A program made the translations under genes and the position numbers. A DNA stretch of 64,000 nt, from positions 1 to 64,000 of the forward strand of contig NW_026015106.1 in the NCBI RefSeq assembly GCF_020379485.1. Direction: 5' to 3'. Shown here one piece after another: positions 1-13,125 of the stretch; positions within the stretch are counted from its first letter, which is position 1, and each line of letters begins with the position of its first letter. The DNA comes from Brassica napus. Lineage: Eukaryota; Streptophyta; Magnoliopsida; Brassicales; Brassicaceae. The notes under the pieces were generated by a model. The model was not told the DNA's origin. It did no database searches and worked only from the letters and a program-made list of their open reading frames with translations.

Positions 1-3000
1 TCCTGGTTGATTAGATGACGAATAATTGTAATATTCCCAAAACAGGGAACTGGGGTAACCTTATTTGAAAGTGGGATAACTTCTTCATCCTAACTCCTAT
101 GAGATTTATTCAACTTCCTGGTGATTTCCACTACTTTATGTATCCAAATCAGCTTCTTACATCGCGATTCATCCTGGTTTGATTAGAATGACGAAGAAGT
201 TGTAATATTCCAAACAGGGAAACTGGGATCACCTTTTGAAAGTGGGATGGGATAACTTCTTCATCCTAACTCCTATGAGATTTATTCAACTTCCTGGTGA
301 ATCCACTACTTTATGTATCAAATCAGGTTCTTATTTCAAGATTCATCCTGGTTTGATTAGAATGACGAAGAAGTTGTCATATTCCCAAACAGGAAACTGG
401 GATCACCTTATTTGAAAGTGGGATAACTTCTTCATCCTAACTCCTATGAGATTTATTCAACTTCCTGGTGATCTCCACTACTTTATGTATCCAAATGAAG
501 GTTCTTACATCGCGATCATCCTGGTTTGATTTAATGACGAAGAAGTTGTCATATTCCCAAACAAGGAAACTGGGATCACCTTATTTGAAGTGGGATAACT
601 TCTTCATCCTAACTCCTATGAGATTTATTCAACTTCCTGGTGATTCTCCACTACTTTATGTATCCAAATCAAGCTTTGTACATCGCGATTCATCCTGGTT
701 TGATTAGAGAATGACGAAGAAGTTGTCATATTCCCAAACAGGGAAACTGGGATCACCTTATTTGAAAGTGGGATAACTTCTTCATCCTAACTCCTATGAG
801 ATTTATTCAACTTCCTGGTGATTCTCCACTACTTTATGTATAAATGAAGGTCTTACATCGCGATTCATCCTGGTTTGATTAGAATGACGAAGAAGTTGTC
901 ATATTCCCAAACAGGGAAACTGGGATCACCTTATTTGAAAGTGGGATAACTTCTTCATCCTAACTCCTATGAGATTTATTCAACTTCCTGGTGATTCTCC
1001 ACTACTTTATGTATCCAAATGAAGGTTCTTACATCGCGATTCATCCTGGTTTGATTAGAATGACGAAGAAGTTGTCATATTCCAAACAAGGAAACTGGGA
1101 TCACTTATTTGAAAGTGGGATAACTTCTTCATCCTAACTCCTATGAGATTTATTCAACTTCCTGGTGATTCTCCACTACTTTATGTATCCAAATCAAGCT
1201 TTGTACATCGCGAGATTCATCCTGGTTTGATTAGAATGACGAAGAAGTTGTCATATTCCAAACAGGGAAACTGGGATCACCTTATTGAAAGTGGGATAAC
1301 TTCTTCATCCTAACTCCTATGAGATTTATTCAACTTCCTGGTGATTCTCCACTACTTTATGTATCCAAATGAAGGTTCTACATCGCGATTCATCTGGTTT
1401 GATTAGAATGACAAGAAGTTGTCATATTCCCAAACAGGGAAAACTGGGATCACCTTATTTGAAAGTGGGATAACTTCTTCATCCTAACTCCTATGAGATT
1501 TATTCAACTTCCTGGTGATTCTCACTACTTTATGTATCCAAATGAAGGTTCTTACATCGCGATTCATCCTGGTTTGATTAGAATGACGAAGAAGTTGTCA
1601 TATTCCCAAACAGGGAAACTGGGATCACCTTATTTGAAAGTGGGATAACTTCTTCATCCTAACTCCTATGAGATTTATTCAACTTCCTGGTGATTCTCCA
1701 CTACTTATGTATCCAAATCAAGCTTTGTACATCGCGATTCATCCTGGTTTGATTAGAATGACGAAGAAGTTGTCATATTCCCAAACAGGAAACTGGGATC
1801 ACCTTATTTGAAAGTGGGATAACTTCTTCATCCTAACTCCTATGAGATTTATTCAACTTCCTGTGATTCTCCACTACTTTATGTATCCAAATCAAGCTTT
1901 GTACATCGCGATTCATCCTGGTTTGATTAGAATGACGAAGAAGTTGTCATATTCCCAAACAGGGAAACTGGGATCACCTTATTTGAAAGTGGGATAACTT
2001 CTTCATCCTAACTCCTATGAGATTTATTCAACTTCCTGGTGATTCTCCACTACTTTATGTATCCAAATGAAGGTTCTTACATCGCGATTCATCCTGGTTT
2101 GATTAGAATGACGAAGAAGTTGTCATATTCCCAAACAGGGAAAACTGGGATCACCTTATTTGAAAGTGGATAACTTCTTCATCCTAACTCCCTAGATTTA
2201 TTCAACTTCCTGGTGATTCTCCACTACTTTATGTATCCAAATGAGGTTCTTACATCGCGATCCATCCTGGTTTGATTAGAATGACGAAGAAGTTGTCATA
2301 TTCCCAAACAAGGAAACTGGGATCACCTTATTTGAAAGTGGGATAACTTCTTCATCCTAACTCCTATGAGATTTATTCAACTTCCTGGTGATTCTCCACT
2401 ACTTATGTATCAAATCAAGCTTTTACATCGCGATTCATCCTGGTTTGATTAGAATGACGAAGAAGTTGTCATATTCCCAAACAGGGAAACTGGGATCACC
2501 TTATTTGAAAGTGGGATAACTTCTTCATCCTAACTCCTATGAGATTTATTCAACTTCCTGGTGATTCTCCACTACTTTATGTATCCAAATCAAGCTTTGT
2601 ACATCGCGATTCATCCTGGTTTGATTAGAATGTCGAAGAAGTGTCATATTCCCAAACAGGGAAACTGGGATCACCTATTTGAAAGTGGGATAACTTCTTC
2701 ATCCTAACTCCTATGAGATTTATTCAACTTCCTGGTGATTCTCCACTACTTTATGTATCCAAATGAAGGTTCTTACATCGCGATTCATCCTGGTTTGATT
2801 AGAAAGACGAAGAAGTTGTCATATTCCCAAACAGGAAACTGGGATCACCTTATTTGAAAGTGGGATAACTTCTTCATCCTAACTCCTATGAGATTTATTC
2901 AACTTCCTGGTGATTCTCCACTACTTTATGTATCCAAATCAAGCTTTGTACATCGCGATTCATCCTGGTTTGATTAGAATGTCGAAGAAGTTGTCATATT

Positions 3001-3602
3001 CCCAAACAGGAAAACTGGGATCACCTTATTTGAAAGTGGGATGGGATACTTCTTCATCCTAACTCCTATGAGATTTATTCAACTTCCTGGTGATTCTCCA
3101 CTACTTTATGTATCCAAATGAAGGTTCTTACAACGCGATTCATCCTGGTTTGATTAGAAAGACGAAGAAGTTGTCATATTCCCAAACAGGAAAACTGGGA
3201 TCACCTTATTTGAAAGTGGGATAACTTCTTCATCCTAACTCCTATGAGATTTATTCAACTTCCTGGTGATTCTCCACTACTTTATGTATCCAAATAAATG
3301 AAGGTTCTACATCGCGATTCATCCTGGTTTGATTAGAATGACGAAGAAGTTGTAATATTTCCAAACAGGAAACTGGGAAACTGGGATCACTTATTTGAAA
3401 GTGGGATAACTTCTTCATCCTAACTCCTATGAGATTTATTAACTTCCTGGTGAATTACACAACTTTATGTATCCAAATGAAGGTTCTTATTTCAAGATCC
3501 ATCCTGGTTTGATTAGAGACGAAGAGAAGTTGTCATATTCCCAAACGAGGAAATGGGATCACCTTATTTGAAAGTGGGATACTTTTTCATCCTAACTCCT
3601 AT
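1..3602 (-). repeat. Centromeric satellite array S1 (176-bp CentBr-like monomers)
   Basis: Head-to-tail monomers of about 176 bp, each containing recognisable blocks such as TTCATCCTAACTCCTATGAG and GGTTTGATTAGAATGACG. The usual published orientation of CentBr, from memory, is the reverse strand. Monomer subtypes alternate (one with GAAGGTTCTTACATCGCG, one with CAAGCTTTGTACATCGCG plus GTCGAAG, one with TTATTTCAAGATCC). Compared with the other arrays this block has many 1-2 base deletions, which look like uncorrected long-read errors. Monomer order matches S2 with a shift of about 8.92 kb. It holds no gene. Confidence 0.9.
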
Positions 3603-4177
3603 TATAAGTTTAGAGTATAAAGAGTAATCTGAGAGTTTAGGAGAGATTAGAGAAGTATTAGAGATGATTTAGAGTAGAATCTGAGATCAAGAGATTAAGA
3701 GAAAAGCCATGGAGGCTAAGGATAATCTGAACTGTCTAATCTTTATTAAGAGATGAGGTTACATATATATAGTCTGAGCACAAGGGTTTCGAAACCTAAT
3801 GAGAGACCATAAGCATGTGAAGTCAATAGGTAAAGGCTGGCTGAGTTTGAATCTGTCCAATGAAGGCTCTCACACGTTTGATGCCTTTGGGATCTTGGCT
3901 AAAGTAGCTTTTGCCTTTCCAGCTGTGACAGCCTGTCAAGGCGCCTCTTATCTACTTCCTCAACGGTCTGATGGATCAGATAAGCTCCCAAGACTTACTC
4001 CAAGCTCCTTCATCGGATGAGTTACTCGGGTAACTTATAGTTACCATCATGTACGGCCTTGTACGGATGGTACGGCCTGTACGGTCCACTCTCCTAAAGC
4101 CATCCTAACCCCTTCATGCCTCATCCTCTCACAATCTCTAATCCCTCATGCTCTTCTTATTCATAATCATCTCAACA
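3603..4177 (-). repeat. 3' LTR of element A
   Basis: Matches the 590-bp LTR of B at 12536-13125 but is 15 bp shorter through scattered single-base losses, many of them in homopolymers. It contains the GTACGG (CCGTAC) cluster near 4051-4085 and a TATA-like run near 3760. The polypurine tract (CTCCCCCT on the plus strand) follows from 4178. Confidence 0.88.
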
Positions 4178-4317
4178 CTCCCCCTCAAGCTTGGCTTTGT
4201 GAAAGCCTAAGCTTGGACAGCCATGAGATCTTCCTCATTAAAAACCTCACCAAGGAAAACCCATTGGGACAAAACCTTGATGAGGGAAAAAGAGTAAAGA
4301 CCTCATGACTTAGAGGA

Positions 4318-7300
4318 TTAGCTCCTTCCTTCCCAAGATCTATGAGTCCCAATCTGATATGAATGGACTCCATAGTCTTCTGTCTTGCTGCCTTAGTGAA
4401 CACATCAGCCAACTGATCTTCACTCCTAGTGTAGCATGGCAAGATGACTCCTAGGACAATCATCTGCCTCACCTTGTGGCAATCAACCTCAATGTGCTTG
4501 GTTCTTTCATGGAACACCGAGTTGGAGGCTATGTGGATTGCGGCTTGGTTATCACAATGCATGGTCATTGGCGTGGCTTGATCAATCCCCAAATGCTTCA
4601 AAATGCCCTTGATCCATACTAGCTCGTTTGTAAGCTTCAGCATGGCTCTATACTCAGCTTCTGCACTTGAGCAAGATACCACCTTTGCTTCTTGCTCTTC
4701 CAAGTCACCAAGTTGCCTCCAATGAATGTGCAATAGCCGGTTGTTGATCTCCTGTCAGCTCTATCACCAGCCCAATCAGCATCACAGTATCCAACAACTT
4801 CTGTGCTTCCATTGCAGCCCATCCATACTCCTTGATCAGGTGAGCCATTGAGATACATCAAGATCCTCTCCACCATCCGCCAATGATGCTCCTTAGGCAC
4901 CTGCATGTGTTGACTCACCTGATTCACAGCAAAACAAATGTCAGGCCTAGTTATGGTAAGATAAATCAATTTGCCAACTAGTTTTCTATAGAGTTTAGGA
5001 TCCTGATAAGGTTTGCTGTCTTCAATCTCCCCCTCGTGGGACTTTGTAGCCATCCTCCATAGGCATCCTTGCTGTCTTGCCTCCATAAGCACCTGCACCT
5101 TTCAAAAGATCAAGTGTATACTTTCTTTGGGACATGAACAAACCCTCCTTGGATCTACATATCTCAATTCCAAGAAAGTATTTCATTTCTCCCAAGTCTT
5201 TAAACTATCAAACATGGATTTAAGGAACTCCTTGGTTGCTATGATACCTTCCTTATCACTCCCTGTGATAATGATATCATCAACATACACAAGAAGTGCA
5301 ATCATACCTGAGGGAGTAGTTAGAGTGAAGAGAGTGTGATCTAGCTCAGACTTCTTGAAGCCTCGGCATTAAGAGTAGTGCTCAGCTTGTTATACCAAGC
5401 TCTTGGTGATTGCTTCAGCCCATAGATAGCTTTCTTCAGTCTCAACACATTCCCTTTCTTTACTAAGTGTTCCAAGCCCGGAGGTGGATGCATATACACT
5501 TCATCCTCAAGCTCTCCTTGTAGAAATGCATTATTCCATCCATTTGCCATAAGCCCCATCCAAGATTCACAGCCAAGCTTAATACAATTCGGATTGTGTG
5601 TAGCTTAGCCACTGGTGCAAAGGTCTCAATGTAATCTTCTCCATATGTTTGAGTAAAGCCTCTTGCAACCAGTCTTGACTTCTTCCTCTCAACCTGACCA
5701 TCAGCCTTATACTTGATTGTGAATATCCATCTACTAGTCACAGCCTTCTTCCCTTTAGGTAACTCACTCTCATACCATGTATCATTCTTGATCATAGCTC
5801 CTGCCTCAGCTCCAACTGATTCCTTCCACTCCTTGTCTTGTATTGCCTCTTCATAGCTTCTTGGGATATAACCCTCATCCAGATTTACCATAAATGCGCA
5901 ATGTGCTTTAGGATATTGAGCAAAGGAGCACACAGCTTGAGAAGGATGCTCCACTGCTTGGGCATTGTAGTACACTCTCGTGTTTACCCAAGAGGAAGGA
6001 TCCTTCCTCACTCTTGTGCTTCTCCTCAATTCTGGTTGTTGAACTCTCACGGCTTGCTCTTGAGCATCTGGTTCTTCTTCTTCTTCTTCTACATCCTCAA
6101 CTGATGCGTCTACTTCTCTTTGTTCCTGCTCACCTTGATTGTGAGAGCCTGAACTTATCTCCCTTTGTTCCTGATTCAAGCCGGCTCCATCTTGGCCTAA
6201 ACTTGTCTCCAACCCTTCCTCATTCAAGCCGGCTCCTTCTTGGCCACTTTCTTGAACTTCAGGCTCATTTCCCCCCTCACAATCATGGTGAGAGTCTCCA
6301 TGTTGTTCCCTTTGACCAGAGTTCTGATCCTGGGACATCTTGATTCCTAGCCCCTCTAGGATAATCCTTAACACCCCAGCCTTATCTGAGGTTAGATCTT
6401 TCAAGTCTTCTTGGTTCTTTTCTTCATAGTATCCTCTTTCTTCTACAAACTTCACATCCCTTGATACTAGAACTTTTCTTCCTTCTGGATCATAGCATTT
6501 GTATCCCTTCTGTGTTGTAGAGTAGCCTATGAATACAGCCTTTGTACTCCTTGCTTCCAACTTGCTCCTCATCTGTCCCGGAATCAACACATAGCACAAA
6601 CACCCAAAGACTCTCAAGTGTTCTACTGACGGCTTGTGTTTATTCAAGACCTCAAATGGTGCCTGATCTTCAAGGATTTTGTAGGTGTCCGGTTGATCAA
6701 GTAGCAAGCGGTGGCCACAGCATCACTCCAAAACCTTTTGGGAACATTTGCTTGAAACATTAATGACCGAGCAGTCTCCATGAGATGTCGATTCTTCCTC
6801 TCAGCCACACCATTCTGTTGAGGTGTGTAAGGACAGCTTGTTTGATGAAGAATCCCATGATGAGCTAGATGATACTTGAATGCATGGCTAGTGTATTCTC
6901 CTCCATTATCTGATCTAAAATTTTAATCTTAGCATGATAATGGTTAGTCACATAAGCTTGAAAGTTTTTAAATGCATCAAGAACTCTATCTTTAGATGGG
7001 ATTAAGGTTAACCAGGTGTATTTGGATTTTTCATCAATGAATGTGACAAAATACTTATGATTCTCCCTAGATAAACAAGGTGCAGTCCATACATCAGAAT
7101 GAATCAAATCAAAGCATTTTTCATAAACAGTAGATGACCTTTGAAACACAGTTTTACAATGTTTGCCTAAAATGCAAGCTTCACAGTCTTTATTCTCAAA
7201 ATTAACACCTGGCAACATCAAATTCAAGGCTCTACTATGAGGATGTCCTAGTCTAGCATGCCACAAAGCATTCTTATTCAAATTTGAAGTAGTAGTAAAT

Positions 7301-8850
7301 AAACAGCTTGATTCAGAAACAGGAGCTAATTCTTCAAGCATGTAAAGATCCCCTTTAGTAACTCCTTTTCCAATCAACTGGCTGCTCTCAATATCCTGAA
7401 ACTTCACATCATTAGGACTAAAGATAACATTGCAATGAAGATCAGTAGTACATTTCTTTACTGATAGTAAGTTTGATGTGAATTCTGGCATATAGAATGC
7501 TCTAGTATGTTTATTAAATAGTTTTAAGTTTCCTATTCCTCTAATAGGAATCTTATCTCCATTTGCAATCATCACATGTCCATTAGCAGGTTCAATATCT
7601 TTAATCAAACTAGTATCACTAATCATGTGATGAGATGCACCAGAATCAACTACTAATGCTTTAGTCATGTTATTAGCCATAAGACAAAGTGTACTAGATG
7701 ACTTGAGAGAGTGATCAGTCCTAGCAAGACTAGTAATTCCATGCTTCTCAAGACTATTATCATCATTCTTAACTATCATTGATGCACCAAAGGAATAACC
7801 ATAAGTGTTACCGTTTTCCTTAAGCATCTTGATGAGGGAGTCAATGTCTGATCTCCTAATGTAGTCTTGCTCCCCTCCTCGGTGATTTGGATTGCCTGCA
7901 TATGCCACCAACGACCTGCCATCACTCTCCCTTCCTCCTTCATCATTGCTCTTTCCTGAGGTACCAGCACCGCTTGATCCTTCACTCACATTTGCCCTGG
8001 CATCCCTCTCCTTCAAGAACTTGGCCGGCTTTAGATGGGGGTGGAGTATCCAGCACTGGCTCTTCTTGTGACCATGCTTCTTGCAATGATCACAGCTCCC
8101 ATTGAACTTCCTGTCTTCAAACTTGTTGTAACCGGCCTTGTTTGCTTGAGGAGCTTCATCAGAGTTGACTTGCGCAGCCTTATTTGCAAGTGACATCTCC
8201 CCTTTGCTTCCAAACAATCCAATAGACCCCTGCTCCTTCTGAATTTGAGAGCACACCTCCTCAAGGTCTGGTAGCTTATCCGCTCTCAACATGTGTTTAA
8301 TCAGTGAGTTGTAAGCCGGATTCAAGGTAAGCAATAGTCCAAAGACCTTATCCTGCTCCCTCCTCTCATTAAGCAGCTCTGGATCGGTTGTGCTTGGCCT
8401 CAGCATCTCTAGCTCTGACCATAAGGACCGGAACCTCCCCAAATGCTTGGTGAATTCCATGTCATCTTGTACCAAGCCGTTTATGGCTTTCTTTACTTCA
8501 AACACTCGGTGAAGGTTTGAAACATTCCCATACACCTTCTTCAAGGTGTCCCATAGCTCCTTAGCTGACTCACAATAGCTGTAAGCCTCTAGGATCGCCG
8601 GCTCTAGAGAGGCATGAAGAACGGACATCACAAGCATGTCTTCTCGCTGCCACTTCTCTACGGCCGTTTCATTTGAGACCTCTTCCGAGTCTTCTCCCTG
8701 AGTAATGAGCTGTGGAGCTTCACCATCCGTAAGATGCTTCCACAAACCCTTACTTCCCACTGTGGTTCTCACCATCCGAGACCACACCAAATAGTTACTC
8801 CCCTTGAAAGTAACTGCCACCTTCATGTGCATGCTTATCCCTCCATCCAT
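4318..8850 (-). pseudogene. gag-pol of element A, frameshifted Ty1/copia polyprotein
   Basis: Reads leftward from the ATG at 8850. Gag, zinc knuckle (CDHCKKHGHKKSQC), protease (VVDSGASHH) and the start of integrase are in one frame down to about 6912. There a one-base loss in an A-run relative to B breaks it. Integrase C-terminus and the start of reverse transcriptase reappear at 5463-6707, and RNase H with the C-terminus at about 4318-5098. Breaks relative to B lie near 6912, 5528, 5364, 5205, 5033, 4684 and 4329. The break near 6668 is shared with B and so is a true mutation. At two sites (about 6069 and 4601) A keeps the frame where B is broken. Most A-only breaks are probably sequence errors. 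The order gag-PR-IN-RT-RNase H defines Ty1/copia. Confidence 0.88.
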
Positions 8851-8899
8851 CTTCAACCTATGAGTTTTAAGAGTACTCAGGTTGTATGTGTGTATGAAG

Positions 8900-11800
8900 G
8901 TTCTTACAACGCGATTCATCCTGGTTTGATTAGAATGACGAATAAGTTGTAATATTCCCAAACAGGGAAACTGGGATCACCTTATTTGAAAGTGGGATAA
9001 CTTCTTCATCCTAACTCCTATGAGATTTATTCAACTTCCTGGTGATTCTCCACTACTTTATGTATCCAAATGAAGGTTCTTACATCGCGATTCATCCTGG
9101 TTTGATTAGAATGACGAATAAGTTGTAATATTCCCAAACAGGGAAACTGGGATCACCTTATTTGAAAGTGGGATAACTTCTTCATCCTAACTCCTATGAG
9201 ATTTATTCAACTTCCTGGTGAATCTACACAACTTTATGTATCCAAATGAAGGTTCTTATTTCAAGATCCATCCTGGTTTGATTAGAATGACGAAGAAGTT
9301 GTCATATTCCCAAACGAGGAAACTGGGATCACCTTATTTGAAAGTGGGATAACTTTTTCATCCTAACTCCTATGAGATTTATTCAACTTCCTGGTGATTC
9401 TCCACTACTTTATGTATCCAAATGAAGGTTCTTACATCGCGATTCATCCTTGTTTGATTATAATGACGTAGAAGTTGTCATATTCCCAAACAAGGAAACT
9501 GGGATCACCTTATTTGAAAGTGGGATAACTTCTTCATCCTAACTCCTATGAGATTTATTCAACTTCCTGGTGATTCTCCACTACTCTATGTATCTAAATC
9601 AAGCTTTGTACATCGCGATTCATCCTGGTTTGATTAGAATGTAGAAGAAGTTGTCATATTCCCAAACAGGGAAACTGGGATCACCTTATTTGAAAGTGGG
9701 ATAACTTCTTCATCCTAACTCCTATGAGATTTATTCAACTTCCTAGTGATTCTCCACTACTTTATGTATCCAAATGAAGGTTCTTACATCGCGATTCATC
9801 CTGGTTTGATTAGAATGACGAAGAAGTTGTCATTTTCCCAAACAGGGAAACTGGGATCACCTTATTTGAAAGTGGGATAACTTCTCCATCCTAACTCCTA
9901 TGAGATTTATTCAACTTCCTGGTGATTCTCCACTACTTTATGTATCCAAATGAAGGTTCTTACATCGCGATTCATCCTGGTTTGATTAGAATGACGAAGA
10001 AGTTGTCATATTCCCAAACAAGGAAACTGGGATCACCTTATTTGAAAGTGGGATAACTTCTTCATCCTAACTCCTATGAGATTTATTCAACTTCCTGGTG
10101 ATTCTCCACTACTCTTTGTATCTAATCAAGCTTTGTACATCGCGATTTATCCTGGTTTGATTAGAATGTCGAAGAAGTTGTCATATTCCCAAACAGGGAA
10201 ACTGGGATCACCTTATTTGAAAGTGGGATAACTTCTTCATCCTAACTCCTATGAGATTTATTCAACTTCTTAGTGATTCTCCACTACTTTATGTATCCAA
10301 ATGAAGGTTCTTACATCGCGATTCATCCTGGTTTGATTAGAATGACAAGAAGTTGTCATATTCCCAAACAGGGAAACTGGGATCACCTTATTTGAAAGTG
10401 GGATAACTTCTTCATCCTAACTCCTATGAGATTTATTCAACTTCCTGGTGATTCTCCACTACTTTATGTATCCAAATGAAGGTTCTTACATCACGATTCA
10501 TCCTGGTTTGATTAGAATGACGAAGAAGTTGTCATATTCCCAAACAGGGAAACTGGGATCACCTTATTTGAAAGTGGGATAACTTCTTCATCCTAACTCC
10601 TATGAGATTTATTCAACTTCCTGGTGATTCTCCACTACTCTATGTATCTAAATCAAGCTTTGTACATCGCGATTCATCCTGGTTTGATTAGAATGTCGAA
10701 GAAGTTGTCATATTCCCAAACAGGGAAACTGGGATCACCTTATTTGAAAGTGGATAACTTCTTCATCCTAACTCCTATAGATTTATTCAACTTCCTGGTG
10801 ATTCTCCACTACTTTATGTATCCAAATCAAGCTTTGTACATCGCGATTCATCCTGGTTTGATTAGAATGACGAAGAAGTTGTCATATTCTCAAACAGGGA
10901 AACTGGGATCACCTTATTTGAAAGTGGGATAACTTCTTCATCCTAACTCCTATGAGATTTATTCAACTTCCTGGTGATTCTCCACTACTTTATGTATCCA
11001 AATGAAGGTTCTTACATCGCGATTCATCCTGGTTTGATTAGAATGACGAAGAAGTTGTAATATTCCCAAACAGGGAAACTGGGATCACCTTATTTGAAAG
11101 TGGGATAACTTCTTCATCCTAACTCCTATGAGATTTATTCAACTTCCTGGTGAATCTACACAACTTTATGTATCCAAATGAAGGTTCTTATATCAAGATC
11201 CATCCTGGTTTGATTAGAATGACGAAGAAGTTGTCATATTCCCAAACAAGGAAACTGGGATCACCTTATTTGAAAGTGGGATAACTTCTTCATCCTAACT
11301 CCTATGAGATTTATTAAACTTCCTGGTGATTCTCCACTACTCTATGTATCTAAATCAAGCTTTGTACATCGCGATTCATCCTGGTTTGATTAGAATGACG
11401 AAGAAGTTGTCATATTCCCAAACAGGGAAACTGGGATCACCTTATTTGAAAGTGGGATAACTTCTTCATCCTAACTCCTATGAGATTTATTCAACTTCCT
11501 GGTGATTCTCCACTACTCTGTGTATCTAAATCAAGCTTTGTACATCGCGATTCATCCTGGTTTGATTAGAATGTCGAAGAAGTTGTCATATTCCCAAACA
11601 GGGAAACTGGGATCACCTTATTTGAAAGTGGGATAACTTCTTCATCCTAACTCCTATGAGATTTATTCAACTTCCTGGTGATTCTCCACTACTTTATGTA
11701 TCCAAATGAAGGTTCTTACAACGCGATTCATCCTGGTTTGATTAGAAAGACGAAAAAGTTGTAATATTCCCAAACAGGAAAACTGGGATCACCTTATTTG

Positions 11801-12535
11801 AAAGTGGGATAACTTCTTCATCCTAACTCCTATGAGATTTATTCAACTTCCTGGTGATTCTCCACTACTCTGTATCTAAATCAAGCTTTGTACATCGCGA
11901 TTCATCCTGGTTTGATTAGAATGTCGAAGAAGTTGTCATATTCCCAAACAGGGAAACTGGGATCACCTTATTTGAAAGTGGGATAACTTCTTCATCCTAA
12001 CTCCTATGAGATTTATTCAACTTCCTGGTGATTCTCCACTACTTTATGTATCCAAATGAAGGTTCTTACAACGCGATTCATCCTGGTTTGATTAGAAAGA
12101 CGAATAAGTTGTAATATTCCCAAACAGGAAAACTGGGATCACCTTATTTGAAAGTGGGATAACTTCTTCATCCTAACTCCTATGAGATTTATTCAACTTC
12201 CTGGTGATTCTCCGCTACTTTATGTATCCAAATGAAGGTTCTTACATCGCGATTCATCCTGGTTTGATTAGAATGACGAATAAGTTGTAATATTCCCAAA
12301 CAGGGAAACTGGGATCACCTTATTTGAAAGTGGGATAACTTCTTCATCCTAACTCCTATGAGATTTATTCAACTTCCTGGTGAATCTACACAACTTTATG
12401 TATCCAAATGAAGGTTCTTATTTCAAGATCCATCCTGGTTTGATTAGAATGACGAAGAAGTTGTCATATTCCCAAACGAGGAAACTGGGATCACCTTATT
12501 TGAAAGTGGGATAACTTTTTCATCCTAACTCCTAT
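8900..12535 (-). repeat. Centromeric satellite array S2
   Basis: About 20 monomers with the same 176-bp period and orientation as S1 but nearly free of small indels. The last six monomers repeat the subtype order at the end of S1: GTCGAAG type, AGAAAGACG type, GTCGAAG type, ACAACGCG with AGAAAGACG, GTTGTAAT type, then TTATTTCAAGATCC type. It ends in CCTAT (12531-12535), the left target-site copy of element B. Confidence 0.92.
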
Positions 12536-13125
12536 TATAAGTTTTAGAGTATAAAGAGTAATCTGAGAGTTTAGGAGAGATTAGAGAAGTATTAGAGATG
12601 ATTTAGAGTAGAATCTGAGATCAAGAGATTAAGAGAAAAGCCATGGAGGCTAAGGATAATCTGAACTGTCTAATCTTTATTAAGAGATGAGGTTACATAT
12701 ATATAGTCTGAGCAACAAGGGTTTCGAAAACCTAATGAGAGACCATAAGCATGTGAAGTCAATAGGTAAAGGCTGGCTGAGTTTGAATCTGTCCAATGAA
12801 GGCTCTCACACGTTTGATGCCTTTGGGATCTTTGGCTAAAGTAGCTTTTGCCTTTCCAGCTGTGACAGCCTGTCAAGGCGCCTCTTATCTACTTCCTCAA
12901 CGGTCTGATGGATCAGATAAGCTCCCAAGACTTTACCTCCAAGCTCCTTTCATCCGGATGAGTTACTCGGGTAACTTATAGTTACCATCATGTACGGCCT
13001 TGTACGGATGGTACGGCCTTGTACGGTCCACTCCTCCTAAAGCCATCCTAACCCCTTCATGCCTCATCCTTCTCACAATCTCTAATCCCTTCATGCTTCT
13101 TCTTATCTCATAACTCATCTCAACA
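12536..13125 (-). repeat. 3' LTR of element B
   Basis: 590 bp, ending at the polypurine tract (CTCCCCCT from 13126 on the plus strand). It contains four GTACGG hexamers starting at 12992, 13002, 13011 and 13021, a TATA-like run ATATATATA at 12697-12705, and a conserved W-box-type block at 12747-12764. It appears identical to the 5' copy, indicating recent insertion. Confidence 0.93.

Larger units (their letters stand above)
3603..8899 (-). mobile_element. Element A: truncated Ty1/copia retrotransposon, duplicate of B
   Basis: The element runs right to left: gag-pol, polypurine tract and 3' LTR at 3603-4177. The left flank CCTAT (3598-3602) is the same target-site half as in B. On the right there is no 5' LTR. 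The element stops 8 bp upstream of the gag ATG, continues for about 41 bp as the edge of element C's LTR (from 8859), and then joins satellite at a shared ATGAA (8895-8899). A therefore derives from a copy of B that already carried C; it is a segmental duplicate and not a separate insertion. Confidence 0.88.

Noticed and set aside
468..707. Open frames inside the satellite arrays (also 10624-10932)
   Set aside because: They cross monomer boundaries, consist only of satellite sequence and show no domain; chance frames of a 176-bp repeat.
3799..4020. Short plus-strand frames in the A and B LTRs (also 12796-12981 and 24084-24269)
   Set aside because: LTR sequence, present once per LTR copy, antisense to the element and without domain.
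5838..6763. Plus-strand frames at 5838-6763 and 14789-15713
   Set aside because: Shadows of the minus-strand gag-pol of A and B; the amino acid pattern is that of an antisense frame.
8900..12535. CRISPR-like regular repeat array
   Set aside because: Repeats are contiguous 176-bp monomers without unique spacers, in clearly plant sequence.
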